A DNA stretch of 64,000 nt from Bacteroidota bacterium (GTDB lineage Bacteria; Bacteroidota; Ignavibacteria; Tepidaquicellales; Tepidaquicellaceae). Positions within the stretch are counted from its first letter, which is position 1. The number at the start of each line of letters is the position of its first letter. The DNA lies in NCBI GenBank assembly GCA_018266895.1, contig JAFDZQ010000059.1:1-64000 (forward strand), in the 5' to 3' direction. Of this stretch, positions 7,191 to 17,636 are shown one piece after another. A program made the position numbers and the translations under genes. Below the pieces are notes generated by a model. It saw only the letters and a program-made list of their open reading frames with translations, made no database searches and had not been told where the DNA came from.

Positions 7191-8192
7191 TCATAAACTC
7201 TTTACTTCAAACGCATACTTCTGATAACTAATCTCCTGTGTACCTTTAACATTATCTTTCCACGCTTTTTCGTTATGACTGTATTCTATAATTTTATCTG
7301 TCCTTTCAAATTCAAATCTTTTCAGAATTGAATCTAAAATTTTCAGCTCGGAATTATTGAAATATCTTTTATCAAATTCTTTTATAGGTTCGAATCTTTC
7401 TATCAAATTTCCTCCTAATTCCACTTCTTTGTTTTCTATATATCCTTTCTCCCATAATTGCCCGAATAATCTTTTATAATCATCAGGGACCGGACCATTA
7501 TCAATTGCAATATATGTATAACCTGACATTGAAGTTCCTGTTTGCTTGTAGTTCAAAAAATCAGCATAAAATAAATACTTGTTTAATCTAGTAGTGAATG
7601 TTCTGCCGTTTCCGATAAAAAATAAAACCATGTTGGCAAACTTTTCAAAGTTCCTCTGTCTGTATCCGCTGTATTGATCTATTTTTTCAGAGTTGATTTT
7701 TAAGAATTTTTCTAAGTTAAATTCTTTTTCTTCTTTAGATAATTGATCAGTAATGGTTTTCAGATTCTCTAATTCAAGCTTGCTTAGTTGCCTGGACTTT
7801 TCTGCAATTTCAAAAAAATGCTCAGGATTCTTAGCAACATTTAACAAAGTAGAATTGGATTTATTCGGTATATCTCCTTTTTCATAACTTTTATAAATGT
7901 TCGGACCGAAACCAAGCACAGTTGACATTTTCAAAGGTGATAATCCGTATTTTTCTCTCATCTCTTTTATCTGATCCGGAAACATAATGTCATTCTTTTC
8001 TCTGTACTGATTATATAATTGTTTCATCGTAATATCTCCGGTCTCAGATGTGGAAAATTCTTTCCCGGTCTTTTCACATTTATAATAAAAATCATATACT
8101 TCAAATTCTTCATTTCTGAATGTCATATTGACTTTCCTGCTTTGTAATTCCGCATTACCTTCGGCGAACGGACTTTCAATTATTTTTTCCAT
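7191..8192 (-). CDS. HTH antitoxin with C-terminal Panacea/SocA (DUF4065) domain
   Basis: The 333-residue protein has three parts. Residues 20-55 resemble the N-terminal domain of MqsA but keep only one cysteine (YKCEKTGKEF), so zinc binding is probably lost. Residues 72-120 form a helix-turn-helix (EMREKYGLSPLKMSTVLGFG). Residues 180-320 form a Panacea/SocA-type domain, marked by FEKFANMVLFFI, RLNKYLFYADF, GPVPDDY and a late SHNEKAW. Panacea domains neutralise many unrelated toxins when fused to other modules. The gene begins 2 nt after the upstream toxin stop, so the two are translationally coupled. Confidence 0.82.
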   Translation of the reverse strand: MEKIIESPFAEGNAELQSRKVNMTFRNEEFEVYDFYYKCEKTGKEFSTSETGDITMKQLYNQYREKNDIMFPDQIKEMREKYGLSPLKMSTVLGFGPNIYKSYEKGDIPNKSNSTLLNVAKNPEHFFEIAEKSRQLSKLELENLKTITDQLSKEEKEFNLEKFLKINSEKIDQYSGYRQRNFEKFANMVLFFIGNGRTFTTRLNKYLFYADFLNYKQTGTSMSGYTYIAIDNGPVPDDYKRLFGQLWEKGYIENKEVELGGNLIERFEPIKEFDKRYFNNSELKILDSILKRFEFERTDKIIEYSHNEKAWKDNVKGTQEISYQKYAFEVKSL

Positions 8193-8194
8193 AA

Positions 8195-8539
8195 TTATAT
8201 TTTGAATCGGTATTTAATTTTATGTTCTGCGATATGAAAGGATATGCAAATTACAGGTTTATTAGCTTTCCCGAAGTTTATTTTTATATAAACTTCGCTG
8301 CCTTTTATTTCTTTTCCAAATTCCCAGTATTCATTTCCGTATTCTTTATCTTTTGTTGGACCTTTGAAATAATTTTCTTTTGTCAGAGCTAAAATATGTT
8401 TTTTACAATCTGACTGATAAATCTCTAATTTCGACATCGTATTTCTGTTCTTCTCTCTTTCTGCAATTATTAAGTCAAATACTTTTATTTTTGCTTTTAA
8501 ATCTTGTAAGAATTTCTCTGCTTCCTCATCTTTCTTCAT
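8195..8539 (-). CDS. MqsR-like toxin paired with the Panacea antitoxin
   Basis: The 114-residue protein ends in a block typical of small toxins encoded beside Panacea/MqsA-like antitoxins: YWEFGKEIKGSEVYIKI and then VICISFHIAE. The N-terminal half is charged and helical. Families of this form are usually labelled MqsR-like, implying a translation-dependent mRNA endonuclease; that activity is inferred from family and context. It is the first gene of a two-gene operon, with the antitoxin start 2 nt after its stop. Confidence 0.68.
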   Translation of the reverse strand: MKKDEEAEKFLQDLKAKIKVFDLIIAEREKNRNTMSKLEIYQSDCKKHILALTKENYFKGPTKDKEYGNEYWEFGKEIKGSEVYIKINFGKANKPVICISFHIAEHKIKYRFKI

Positions 8540-8881
8540 TCATAGTATTGAATAGGTTATATTAAAAACAATTTTGATACAAATATAATAAGACAATTAT
8601 AAATTGTCAACTATATAGTGAATGAATACTCGAAAATAGAATTTAAATTTAGATTTCTTAACTTTATAAATCTAAATTTAAGATTTCAATAACTTAAAAT
8701 CACTTTTGAAATCTCTTCGTTTATAGATTTTCATTATATTTATTGTATTATTTTCTTTCGGAATTAGATCAAATATGAACTCCCTCCCCTTTTTTTCAAA
8801 GGGGAAGGCCGGGGTGGGGTTGATCAATGTTTAGCAATATAAAACTATTATAAAACAATAACAAACTCTTATATTACAATA
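8540..8881. other. Non-coding AT-rich region with one GC-rich repeat
   Basis: No gene is seen between the toxin gene and the HTH gene. A G/C-rich block at 8780-8824 reads CCCCTTTTTTTCAAAGGGG and then GGCCGGGGTGGGGTTGATC. Blocks of this type are scattered between genes in related genomes, and a diverged relative may occur at 17450-17490. The rest is AT-rich and presumably holds the promoter of the toxin operon. Confidence 0.45.
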
Positions 8882-8944
8882 TAAAATTATTATTTATTGA
8901 TGTAAAATTATTATTTATTAATATTAAATTATTAATTAATAAAA
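8882..8944. repeat. Three tandem 21-bp repeats upstream of the HTH gene
   Basis: Three adjacent units of exactly 21 bp occupy 8882-8902, 8903-8923 and 8924-8944. The first two share TAAAATTATTATTTATT and differ only in the last four bases (two changes); the third is more diverged (TTAAATTATTAATTAATAAAA, 21 bases, given here as TTAAATTATT then AATTAATAAAA). A weaker related unit may precede them at 8839-8859. Twenty-one bp is two helical turns, so any protein reading each unit would sit on one DNA face. The array ends 86 bp before the HTH gene and is a candidate operator array. Confidence 0.6.
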
Positions 8945-9030
8945 TATAACCCCTGTTTTTTCATTGAATCTTATTGATTATTCATATATAATTATTAAAA
9001 TTTAATGCAAACTTATTATCTTTTACATTT

Positions 9031-9384
9031 ATGCTCAAATTTAACCTGGATAAACTCTTTAAATTAAGATCCGAAACCAAAAAACTTGGATTCCTGACTA
9101 GTAATGGCTTCACACCCGCAAAAGCTCAGCGCTTGATTTCAGATAAATCAGTCGGTCTCTCTTTTGATAATATTTATAAGCTATGTCTCGCTTTCAATTG
9201 TACACCGAATGACCTGTTCGAATATGTTCCGGATAAATCAAATCCTCTTCCGCCTGATCATCCGCTGAATGCGCTTAAGCATGAAGCTGTTCCCGATATC
9301 TCCAATATCCTTAAATCAATGTCAGTTGAAAAACTTAAAGACCTGTCAGTGAAATTAAATACTCTTTCATCTGGCAATGAATAA
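9031..9384 (+). CDS. XRE/HTH_26-type DNA-binding protein
   Basis: The 117-residue protein has a compact helix-turn-helix of the Cro/C1 HTH_26 type at about 5-70. It ends in the family signature FDNIYKLCLAFNCTPNDLFEY, which runs across residues 50-70. A proline-rich linker (PLPPDHPL) and a C-terminal helix that could mediate dimerisation follow. It is probably a transcription regulator. Its last codons overlap the next gene by 8 bp, so the two are likely co-translated. The 21-bp array 86 bp upstream is a possible autoregulatory site. Confidence 0.85.
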   Translation: MLKFNLDKLFKLRSETKKLGFLTSNGFTPAKAQRLISDKSVGLSFDNIYKLCLAFNCTPNDLFEYVPDKSNPLPPDHPLNALKHEAVPDISNILKSMSVEKLKDLSVKLNTLSSGNE

Positions 9385-10441
9385 CTCTTTCATCTCTGCA
9401 AGCAATAGTAACTTCATCCTCAGCAGCAGCATCTTCCGCTTCATCGGCTGTAATATGTACGAACTCGCCAATGTAGATTCCGCTACCTCAGAAGCTATGC
9501 TCAAAGATGCAGCAAGTGAAGGTTTTAATGTTGTCAGATTCTGGGCATTCGAACCTCTTGATAAATCAAAGATAAAAGCCATTCTCGATCTCTCAAAAGA
9601 ATTTAAAATGAAACTGATCCCCGTCCTCGCAGATACATGGGGCTACCTTCAAAATTATAAAATTGATGATGAATGGTACAGGACAGGTTATAAAAAGAAT
9701 TATTTGAACTATGTAACAGACATAGTAAGCAATTTCAAAGACAGAAATGAGATCATGTTATGGGAACTGATCAATGAACCAATAAATAATTCATATCCGG
9801 ATATGTATAACTTCGCTGAAGATGCTTCAAAGACAATTAAAGAGTCTGATCCTGATCATTTAATTTCCATCGGCACAATAGGCGGTGTCGGTGATAAATT
9901 CGGCAGTCAGTTTTCAAGGTTTAATGTATCAAACTTTGAAAAACTTTATTCCATAAAAACTCTTGATGCTGTATCAATACACGATTATAGTTTTAACTCT
10001 ACTTTTCTCGAAAGGCTCGATATTTTGTACAGGTTAAAAGGCAAAGCAAATTCCGCTGACTATTTCAGGAAGACTGATGCAATGGTCGACTCAATTCCGC
10101 AGTCACTGGATAAATTTACTCTGAATAAATTTAAACGGACTTTTGACTTCCCTCTTTCATTAAGAAGTATCTGGAGATATTTTAACAGGAAGAATATTCA
10201 GATCGCAAAGAAACTCAATAAACCCATATACATCGGCGAAGTCGGCTTCAAAAAAAGCATGCGGGAATACAGAAAATTAATTCTCGAAAAGGAATTAAAC
10301 TGGTATTTCAATGAAGGAATCGCAGGCGTTTTGCTCTGGTCTTTCGAATCGCAGGGAAGATCTCTGGACGGACATGACTATGGATTCGGAGTTGATGACG
10401 GGTTTGGGGAAGTCGTGAAAAAGTTTAGAATTAATAAATGA
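9377..10441 (+). CDS. Glycoside hydrolase family 5-like protein (mannanase-like)
   Basis: The 354-residue protein has the layout of GH5 (beta/alpha)8 barrels. It opens with FRFIGCNMYEL, carries the acid/base glutamate in LWELINEP (about 137) and the nucleophile glutamate in PIYIGEVGF (about 289), and ends with a WSFES-type strand. The closest remembered relatives are mannan endo-1,4-beta-mannosidases. There is no signal peptide; the N-terminus begins directly with the first barrel strand, so it is either cytoplasmic or its export signal is lost. The ATG at 9377 overlaps the HTH gene. The substrate is unproven. Confidence 0.8.
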   Translation: MNNSFISASNSNFILSSSIFRFIGCNMYELANVDSATSEAMLKDAASEGFNVVRFWAFEPLDKSKIKAILDLSKEFKMKLIPVLADTWGYLQNYKIDDEWYRTGYKKNYLNYVTDIVSNFKDRNEIMLWELINEPINNSYPDMYNFAEDASKTIKESDPDHLISIGTIGGVGDKFGSQFSRFNVSNFEKLYSIKTLDAVSIHDYSFNSTFLERLDILYRLKGKANSADYFRKTDAMVDSIPQSLDKFTLNKFKRTFDFPLSLRSIWRYFNRKNIQIAKKLNKPIYIGEVGFKKSMREYRKLILEKELNWYFNEGIAGVLLWSFESQGRSLDGHDYGFGVDDGFGEVVKKFRINK

Positions 10442-10610
10442 ACATTTTTACAAATATTTTTTAAACTTACCCATTAAAATTCTCATAAAACCTCTGCATC
10501 ATTAAGATTATCAATCAGATTGTGACAATTTTTTTTTAATTCTCTAATGTTCATAAAAAACATTTTAACTAAAAATAGTGAAAAAATTATAATTTAAAAT
10601 TTTATGTGAA

Positions 10611-10639
10611 TCTCTCTGCGTCTCCGCGCCTCTGCGTTA
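10611..10639. repeat. Dispersed-type intergenic repeat
   Basis: TCTCTGCGTCTCCGCGCC followed by TCTGCGTTAA belongs to a type of phrase found between genes in many bacterial genomes. Here it lies between two convergent genes (GH5-like and pyrG). It has no coding capacity. Confidence 0.4.
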
Positions 10640-10657
10640 ATACCACCTCTATACACT

Positions 10658-12760
<2,103 letters not shown>

Positions 12761-12771
<11 letters not shown>

Positions 12772-13522
12772 TTTTACCCGTCCTTAATAAATTTAATATA
12801 TTTTTCAGATCATCCGGAGTATCTACTGAAAGCGATTCCTTTTTTACAATAACTACTCTTATTTTTTCGCCGTTTTCAAGTATTCTCAGCTGCTCAAGAT
12901 TTTCGGATTTTTCAAGACTGCTTTTCCTGAGCTTAACATATTTCTCTAAATATTTCTTTCTGTAAACATACAGTCCTATGTGTTTGTAATATGCATTATT
13001 ATTTAATTCATATTTAAGCCCGGAATTGTTCTTAGTATCATAAGGTATTATATTCCTGGAAAAATACAGTGCATTATTATTCTTATCCATTACGACCTTT
13101 ACTTTGTTATGATCCGGCAGATCAATGACATTCTTAATTCTTACAGCAAGGGTTGATACATTAAGTGACTGATCATTCAGGAAAGGCTTTATAGCTCTGT
13201 CAATATTCTGCGGATCTATGAACGGCTCGTCACCCTGTATATTCACTACTATATCACAGTTCGAATCTTTCACTGCTTCATATATCCTGTCAGTTCCTGT
13301 TTTATGCTTTACTGATGTCATTATGACATCTGCATTAAAACCTTTTGCGCATTTCTCTATTCTTTCATCGTCTGTGGCTATTATTACTTTGTCAATGTAA
13401 CGTGATCTGATTACCTTTTTATAAACGCGCTCTATCATTGTGATGCCTTCTATAAGAGCCAGAGGTTTTCCCGGAAACCGGACTGAGTTATATCTTGCGG
13501 GAATGACGCCGGTAATTTTCAT
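12761..13522 (-). CDS. kdsB: 3-deoxy-manno-octulosonate cytidylyltransferase
   Basis: KdsB activates Kdo with CTP to CMP-Kdo for lipopolysaccharide inner core synthesis in the cytoplasm. The 253-residue protein starts with GVIPARYNSVRFPGKPL, the nucleotide-binding signature, and has the NIQGDEPF metal-binding motif (about 94-101). Its presence indicates an outer membrane with Kdo-containing LPS. It is 5 nt downstream of gatC and overlaps the acetyltransferase gene. Confidence 0.96.
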
Positions 13523-13527
13523 TTTAG

Positions 13528-13818
13528 TTACTTATCGAGTACTTTAGGAACTTTGAAAAATTTTCCTGTTCTTGACGGGGCATTTAAGAGAGCTTCTTCA
13601 TTATTCAGCCAGATTTCATTTTCATCTTTTCTTAATACATTCTCGGTTTCATTAATATTTTCAAGCGGTTCGGTATTGTCAAGATTCAGTTCATTCAGCT
13701 GATCAATGTACCTGAGGATCTGATTCAGTTCATTCTGAAGTTTTTCCTTTTCTACTGAGGAAAATTTCAGCTTCGCTAATTGCGCTATTTTATCGACATC
13801 ACTTATAGTAACTGACAT
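13528..13818 (-). CDS. gatC: Aspartyl/glutamyl-tRNA amidotransferase subunit C
   Basis: GatC is the small subunit of the GatCAB complex that converts Asp-tRNA(Asn) or Glu-tRNA(Gln) to the amidated form. The 96-residue protein has the family pattern: VDKIAQLAKLKFS at the N-terminus, LNQILRYIDQLNEL in the middle, and a C-terminal PSRTGKFFKVPKVL. gatA and gatB are not adjacent. It sits between plsC (18 nt upstream) and kdsB (5 nt downstream). Confidence 0.94.
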   Translation of the reverse strand: MSVTISDVDKIAQLAKLKFSSVEKEKLQNELNQILRYIDQLNELNLDNTEPLENINETENVLRKDENEIWLNNEEALLNAPSRTGKFFKVPKVLDK

Positions 13819-13836
13819 GTTTTAATATTTTTATGT

Positions 13837-14523
13837 TTATCTTTCTGAAATATTTTTAACAATTGTATTTCTGATTTCATCAAGAAAATTTTTATCCTTT
13901 TTGTATTCAACAGGTTTGTTAAATACTACCATTACAGTTCCGGAATTGATCTTAAACCTGCTTCTCGGAAGTATTTTTTCGGATCCTATAATTGCAACCG
14001 GCACGAGCGGAACTTTCGCTTCGTCCGCAAGTACAAACATCCCTCTTTTGAATTCTCCCGGCTTACCGTCATAACTTCTTGTCCCTTCGGGAAATATAAC
14101 TACGGATATTCCCTTTAATACTTTCTTTGCGGCTTCCTTCAGTGATTTCATTGCATCTCTGACATTTTCCCTGCTGATCGGTAAATAACCGCCTAAGTAC
14201 ATACCCCAGCCGAGTATGGGAATTTTCGTCAGCGAATCCTTGTAAATAAATCTGACATTGTTCGGTATTGCTTTCATTAATACAGGAATGTCAAAATAAC
14301 TGGCATGATTTGAAATGAAAATATAATTCCGGTTATTGTCAAGCAATTCTGTTCCTTCGGTTTTCACTTTTACTCCTGCAATGAATAATATCACTCCCCC
14401 GAAAATTTTGGAAAGATAATGTGTGATTTTTCCATTTCTGTCGAGAGGAGATACTAATATCGTTAGTATTGCAATGATTACACAATGAATGGATATGAAA
14501 AATGCTTTGATGTATGTTATCAC
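13837..14523 (-). CDS. plsC: 1-acyl-sn-glycerol-3-phosphate acyltransferase
   Basis: It acylates lysophosphatidic acid to phosphatidic acid at the inner membrane. The 228-residue protein has an N-terminal membrane segment (about 6-24), the catalytic NHASYFD motif (HX4D, about 73-79) and FPEGTRS (about 144-150). It is the first gene of the plsC-gatC-kdsB-acetyltransferase-pyrG operon. The promoter should lie in the 85-bp divergent gap shared with the plus-strand acetyltransferase at 14609. Confidence 0.93.
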   Translation of the reverse strand: MITYIKAFFISIHCVIIAILTILVSPLDRNGKITHYLSKIFGGVILFIAGVKVKTEGTELLDNNRNYIFISNHASYFDIPVLMKAIPNNVRFIYKDSLTKIPILGWGMYLGGYLPISRENVRDAMKSLKEAAKKVLKGISVVIFPEGTRSYDGKPGEFKRGMFVLADEAKVPLVPVAIIGSEKILPRSRFKINSGTVMVVFNKPVEYKKDKNFLDEIRNTIVKNISER

Positions 14524-14608
14524 GGAATAGAAAATAATTAATCGGTGTATTTATTGAAAGTTAAATATTAATTTTTGTCTGTTTTAACTATTTTCTTAAA
14601 ATCAGTTT

Positions 14609-15040
14609 ATGAAGAAGAATTTCAGAAAAGGTGATTACCTGATTAGCACTGACAGATCAAAACTTGATTTCAAAGTCATTCAGGAATTTCTCGGCAGATC
14701 ATACTGGGCTAACAAGCGAAAGCCGGAGGTGACAAAACGCGCAATCAAAAATTCCCTCTGCTTCGGAGTTTATTTTAAAAAGTCTCAGATTGGTTTTGCA
14801 AGAATTGTAACAGATTATGCTACATTTGCCTGGCTTGCTGATGTGTTCATTCTGGAAGAATACAGAGGCAGAGGACTTTCAAAATGGCTGATGGAAATTA
14901 TAATGAATTACAGTGAAGTTCAGAATATAAGAAGATGGTTCCTCGCAACAAAAGATGCTCACGGTCTTTATAAAAAATTCGGCTTTACAGCACTTAATGA
15001 ACCGGAGAAGTTCATGGAAATGTTCAGAAAAGATCTCTGA
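14609..15040 (+). CDS. GNAT family N-acetyltransferase
   Basis: The 143-residue protein belongs to a compact GNAT subfamily recognised by ISTDRSKLDFKVIQEFL near the start, FGVYFKKSQIGFARIV in the core, the acetyl-CoA loop EEYRGRGLSKWL (about 90-101) and DAHGLYKKFGF at the end. The substrate is unknown. It is a single gene transcribed divergently from plsC. Confidence 0.9.
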   Translation: MKKNFRKGDYLISTDRSKLDFKVIQEFLGRSYWANKRKPEVTKRAIKNSLCFGVYFKKSQIGFARIVTDYATFAWLADVFILEEYRGRGLSKWLMEIIMNYSEVQNIRRWFLATKDAHGLYKKFGFTALNEPEKFMEMFRKDL

Positions 15041-15142
15041 TTTTATAAAACGATTTATCTTATGAATTATACTTTCTTTAAAAGAGAAAAATTATTCTGC
15101 TTAATTATAATTCTGAAAATCTATAGAAGCTAAGTTTTAACT

Positions 15143-16507
15143 CTAAGAAAACCATTCTTTAAAAGTCTCATATAGCAGAAATGCATTCAGCCCGATTATT
15201 ATTATGCTTATCGTCCATGCCGTTACTTGTACCCATGACTTATTGGTAAACTTACCCATCTTTTTTTTCTCACTTGTAAACATTACTAAAGGAACAACTG
15301 CAAAGCTGAGCTGCAATGACAATATTACCTGGCTGAGTATCAGCAGACTTGTTACGCCTTTATCACCATAATAAAGCGTTACCAGAAATGCCGGAATAAC
15401 AGCTATCAGTCTGGTGATGAGCCTTCTCACCCAGGGACTCAGCCGAATGTTCAGAAAACCTTCCATTACAATCTGTCCCGCAAGAGTACCTGTCAACGTA
15501 GAATTTTGTCCTGAGGCAAGAAGCGCAACCGCAAATACTATGCTGGCAAAAGATGCACCGAGCAGAGGTGTTAACAGTTTATAAGCATCGGTAATATCGG
15601 CTACATCCTGATATCCCGTTTTGTGGAAAGTTGCCGCTGCAACGATAAGTATGGCTGCATTTATGAAAAAAGCAAGAAGCAGTGCTATCGTAGAATCTAT
15701 AGTAGCGAATTTAATGGCTTCGGATTTACCCTTTTCGGTTTTATCGAAATTTCTTGTCTGTACAATGCTTGAATGAAGATACAGATTATGAGGCATTACC
15801 GTTGCTCCGAGAATTCCGATCGCAATGTAAAGCATTTCAGGATTGAATATGATCTTAGGGGTTGGAATAAGTCCGCTTAGTACCGGGATTAATTCAGGAC
15901 TCGAAACTGCGATTTCATAAGCGAAACATGAAAGAATTACAAATATCAAACCAGCAACAATGCTTTCAATATAGCGGAATCCTTTGTATTGAAAAAACAA
16001 AATAATCAGAACATCCAGTACTGTGATCACAACTCCTATTATTATCGGGATTCCGAACAAAAGATTTATAGCAATTGCCGAACCGATCACTTCTGCCAGA
16101 TCACATGCTGCAATAGCAATTTCACAAAGAACCCATAAAATAAATGCAACGGGCTTTGAATAATGATCTTTGCATGCCTGTGCAAGGTCTCTACCGGTAA
16201 CGATTCCGAGTTTTAAAGATAAATGCTGTAAAAATATTGCAAATATATTTGAAATGAATATAACTGAAATAAGTGCATAACCGAATTTTGCTCCACCGGC
16301 TATATCAGTCGCCCAGTTTCCCGGATCCATATATCCGACTGCTACCATCAGCCCGGGTCCGGCAAATGCAAACAGCTTTTGCCAGAATGTCCCGCCGGCC
16401 GGAACCTTGATACTCCCGAATACTTCGGGAAGCGAGTTCGCAGTTATTGCTCTGCGCCATCCTGTGTTAAGAAGATTTGTTTTTTCATTGATAAATTTTT
16501 CTTCCAT
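15143..16507 (-). CDS. mntH: Nramp-family manganese/divalent metal transporter MntH
   Basis: This is a proton-coupled importer of Mn2+ (possibly Fe2+) in the inner membrane. The 454-residue protein has about eleven transmembrane helices, the metal-binding DPGNWATD motif in helix 1 (about 62-69) and the MPHNLYLHS motif in helix 6 (about 237-245). It lies 29 bp downstream of a DtxR/MntR-type regulator gene on the same strand. The operator-like palindromes upstream of that regulator probably control both genes. Confidence 0.95.
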   Translation of the reverse strand: MEEKFINEKTNLLNTGWRRAITANSLPEVFGSIKVPAGGTFWQKLFAFAGPGLMVAVGYMDPGNWATDIAGGAKFGYALISVIFISNIFAIFLQHLSLKLGIVTGRDLAQACKDHYSKPVAFILWVLCEIAIAACDLAEVIGSAIAINLLFGIPIIIGVVITVLDVLIILFFQYKGFRYIESIVAGLIFVILSCFAYEIAVSSPELIPVLSGLIPTPKIIFNPEMLYIAIGILGATVMPHNLYLHSSIVQTRNFDKTEKGKSEAIKFATIDSTIALLLAFFINAAILIVAAATFHKTGYQDVADITDAYKLLTPLLGASFASIVFAVALLASGQNSTLTGTLAGQIVMEGFLNIRLSPWVRRLITRLIAVIPAFLVTLYYGDKGVTSLLILSQVILSLQLSFAVVPLVMFTSEKKKMGKFTNKSWVQVTAWTISIIIIGLNAFLLYETFKEWFS

Positions 16508-16536
16508 TTAATTCTGTATTTTTCGTTTCATAATTT

Positions 16537-17196
16537 TTATTCAGATTTTTTTTTCCTTACAAAGATATTTTTTGACAATTTCTCGCTTATGAATAAATTT
16601 CCGGAACGGAAGTGGATCTGAATTGAATTGTCAAATATGATTTTGTCAATGATCTTTATCTCATCATTTAGTTTTAATCCGACTTTGGAAAGGTATATCA
16701 GAACTTCCGAGCTTTCATCAGATACTTGCTTAATAAAAGCTTTATCATTTATGCAGATTTCAGATAAAGGAATCAGTTCTTCATGTACAATCTTTCCGTT
16801 CTTATCTGGAATCGGATGTCCGTGTGGATCATATTTCGGAAAATTCAGGAAATTTTCCAGCTTTATTATCAGCTCATCAGATGATGCATGCTCAAGGTTC
16901 TCGGCTTCATTATGAACCTTGTCCCACGGATATTTTAAATATTCCGTAAGAAATACTTCCCATATCCTGTGCTTCCTTACAAGATTTATTGCTACTGTTT
17001 CTCCTTTTGTTGTCAGCTTAAAACCTTTGTACGGAATGTTTTCTATATACTCTGATTTGGAAAGCTTTGATATCATATCACTTACAGCGGCAGGAGAAAT
17101 ATTAAGTTTCTCTGATAATGCGGTATTTGTAACTTTTCCCGCCGAATTCTGGATTGAATATATATTCTTCAGATAGTCCTCAAGACTCTTGTTCAT
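16537..17196 (-). CDS. mntR: DtxR/MntR-family metal-dependent repressor
   Basis: The 219-residue protein has an N-terminal winged helix (about 5-65, SLEDYLKNIYSIQNSAG), a metal-binding dimerisation domain with the EVFLTEYL and EAENLEHASSD segments (about 80-112), and an SH3-like FeoA-type C-terminal domain. This is the long DtxR/IdeR-type architecture. Its position directly before mntH indicates manganese sensing, hence MntR. Two palindromes lie just before the start codon, at 17199-17208 and 17220-17235. Confidence 0.92.
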   Translation of the reverse strand: MNKSLEDYLKNIYSIQNSAGKVTNTALSEKLNISPAAVSDMISKLSKSEYIENIPYKGFKLTTKGETVAINLVRKHRIWEVFLTEYLKYPWDKVHNEAENLEHASSDELIIKLENFLNFPKYDPHGHPIPDKNGKIVHEELIPLSEICINDKAFIKQVSDESSEVLIYLSKVGLKLNDEIKIIDKIIFDNSIQIHFRSGNLFISEKLSKNIFVRKKKSE

Positions 17197-17198
17197 TT

Positions 17199-17235
17199 TT
17201 AAGCTTAATTTAAGTTCAATTTAAGCTAACTTAAA
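17199..17235. promoter_or_regulatory. Probable DtxR/MntR operator
   Basis: TTTAAGCTAACTTAAA (17220-17235) is a perfect inverted repeat with 6-bp arms, close in form to DtxR-family operators (TTAGGTTAGCCTAA-like). A second perfect palindrome, TTAAGCTTAA, lies at 17199-17208, 3 bp before the mntR start codon. The two sites are about 20 bp apart. Autoregulation of mntR-mntH by metal-bound repressor is the natural reading. Confidence 0.6.
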
Positions 17236-17324
17236 AATAAATTCAAGACAAATTTATTTTTTTAACCTGTTTATTAAATTTTCATTGGTAACTTATTTTA
17301 TTGCTGTTAAAGCACTCCCTTTTT

Positions 17325-17450
17325 CTGAGAGTGTCTCAAAACCATTCAAAAAATTTTACCAACAAGGCTCAAAGACAGCTATTGTAAATTATTTTTTCTT
17401 TGTAACTTCTTGACTTAGCGGTAAAATAAAAGTTTTAAGACAGACTCTTC
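17325..17450. mobile_element. MITE-like element with inverted termini
   Basis: The left end, GAGAGTGTCTCAAAACC (17327-17343), and the right end, GTTTTAAGACAGACTCTT (17432-17449), are imperfect inverted repeats. The enclosed ~125 bp codes for nothing. The ends have the GTCT-AAAAC character of several insertion-sequence families, suggesting a miniature non-autonomous element. A GC-rich patch follows at 17451-17492. The rest of 17236-17636 shows no gene. Confidence 0.45.
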
Positions 17451-17636
17451 AAAGTGGAGGTTTTGCCCCGCCAAAGTCGGACTGGATGGGGTTATTTCAA
17501 ACAGCGTACATTTTATTCTGATTTTTCTGATGATAATTTGTTACATTTTTTTGTTTGAACCTGTTAATTAAATTAAATAATTAATTTTCCGGATAATCTG
17601 AAACATTTTGTGTCTCTGTTCAGTTAGTCTTATAAA

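Noticed and set aside
14609-15040. Possible antibiotic acetyltransferase
   Set aside because: The sequence fits a general GNAT subfamily with no aminoglycoside-enzyme signature, so no resistance role is claimed.
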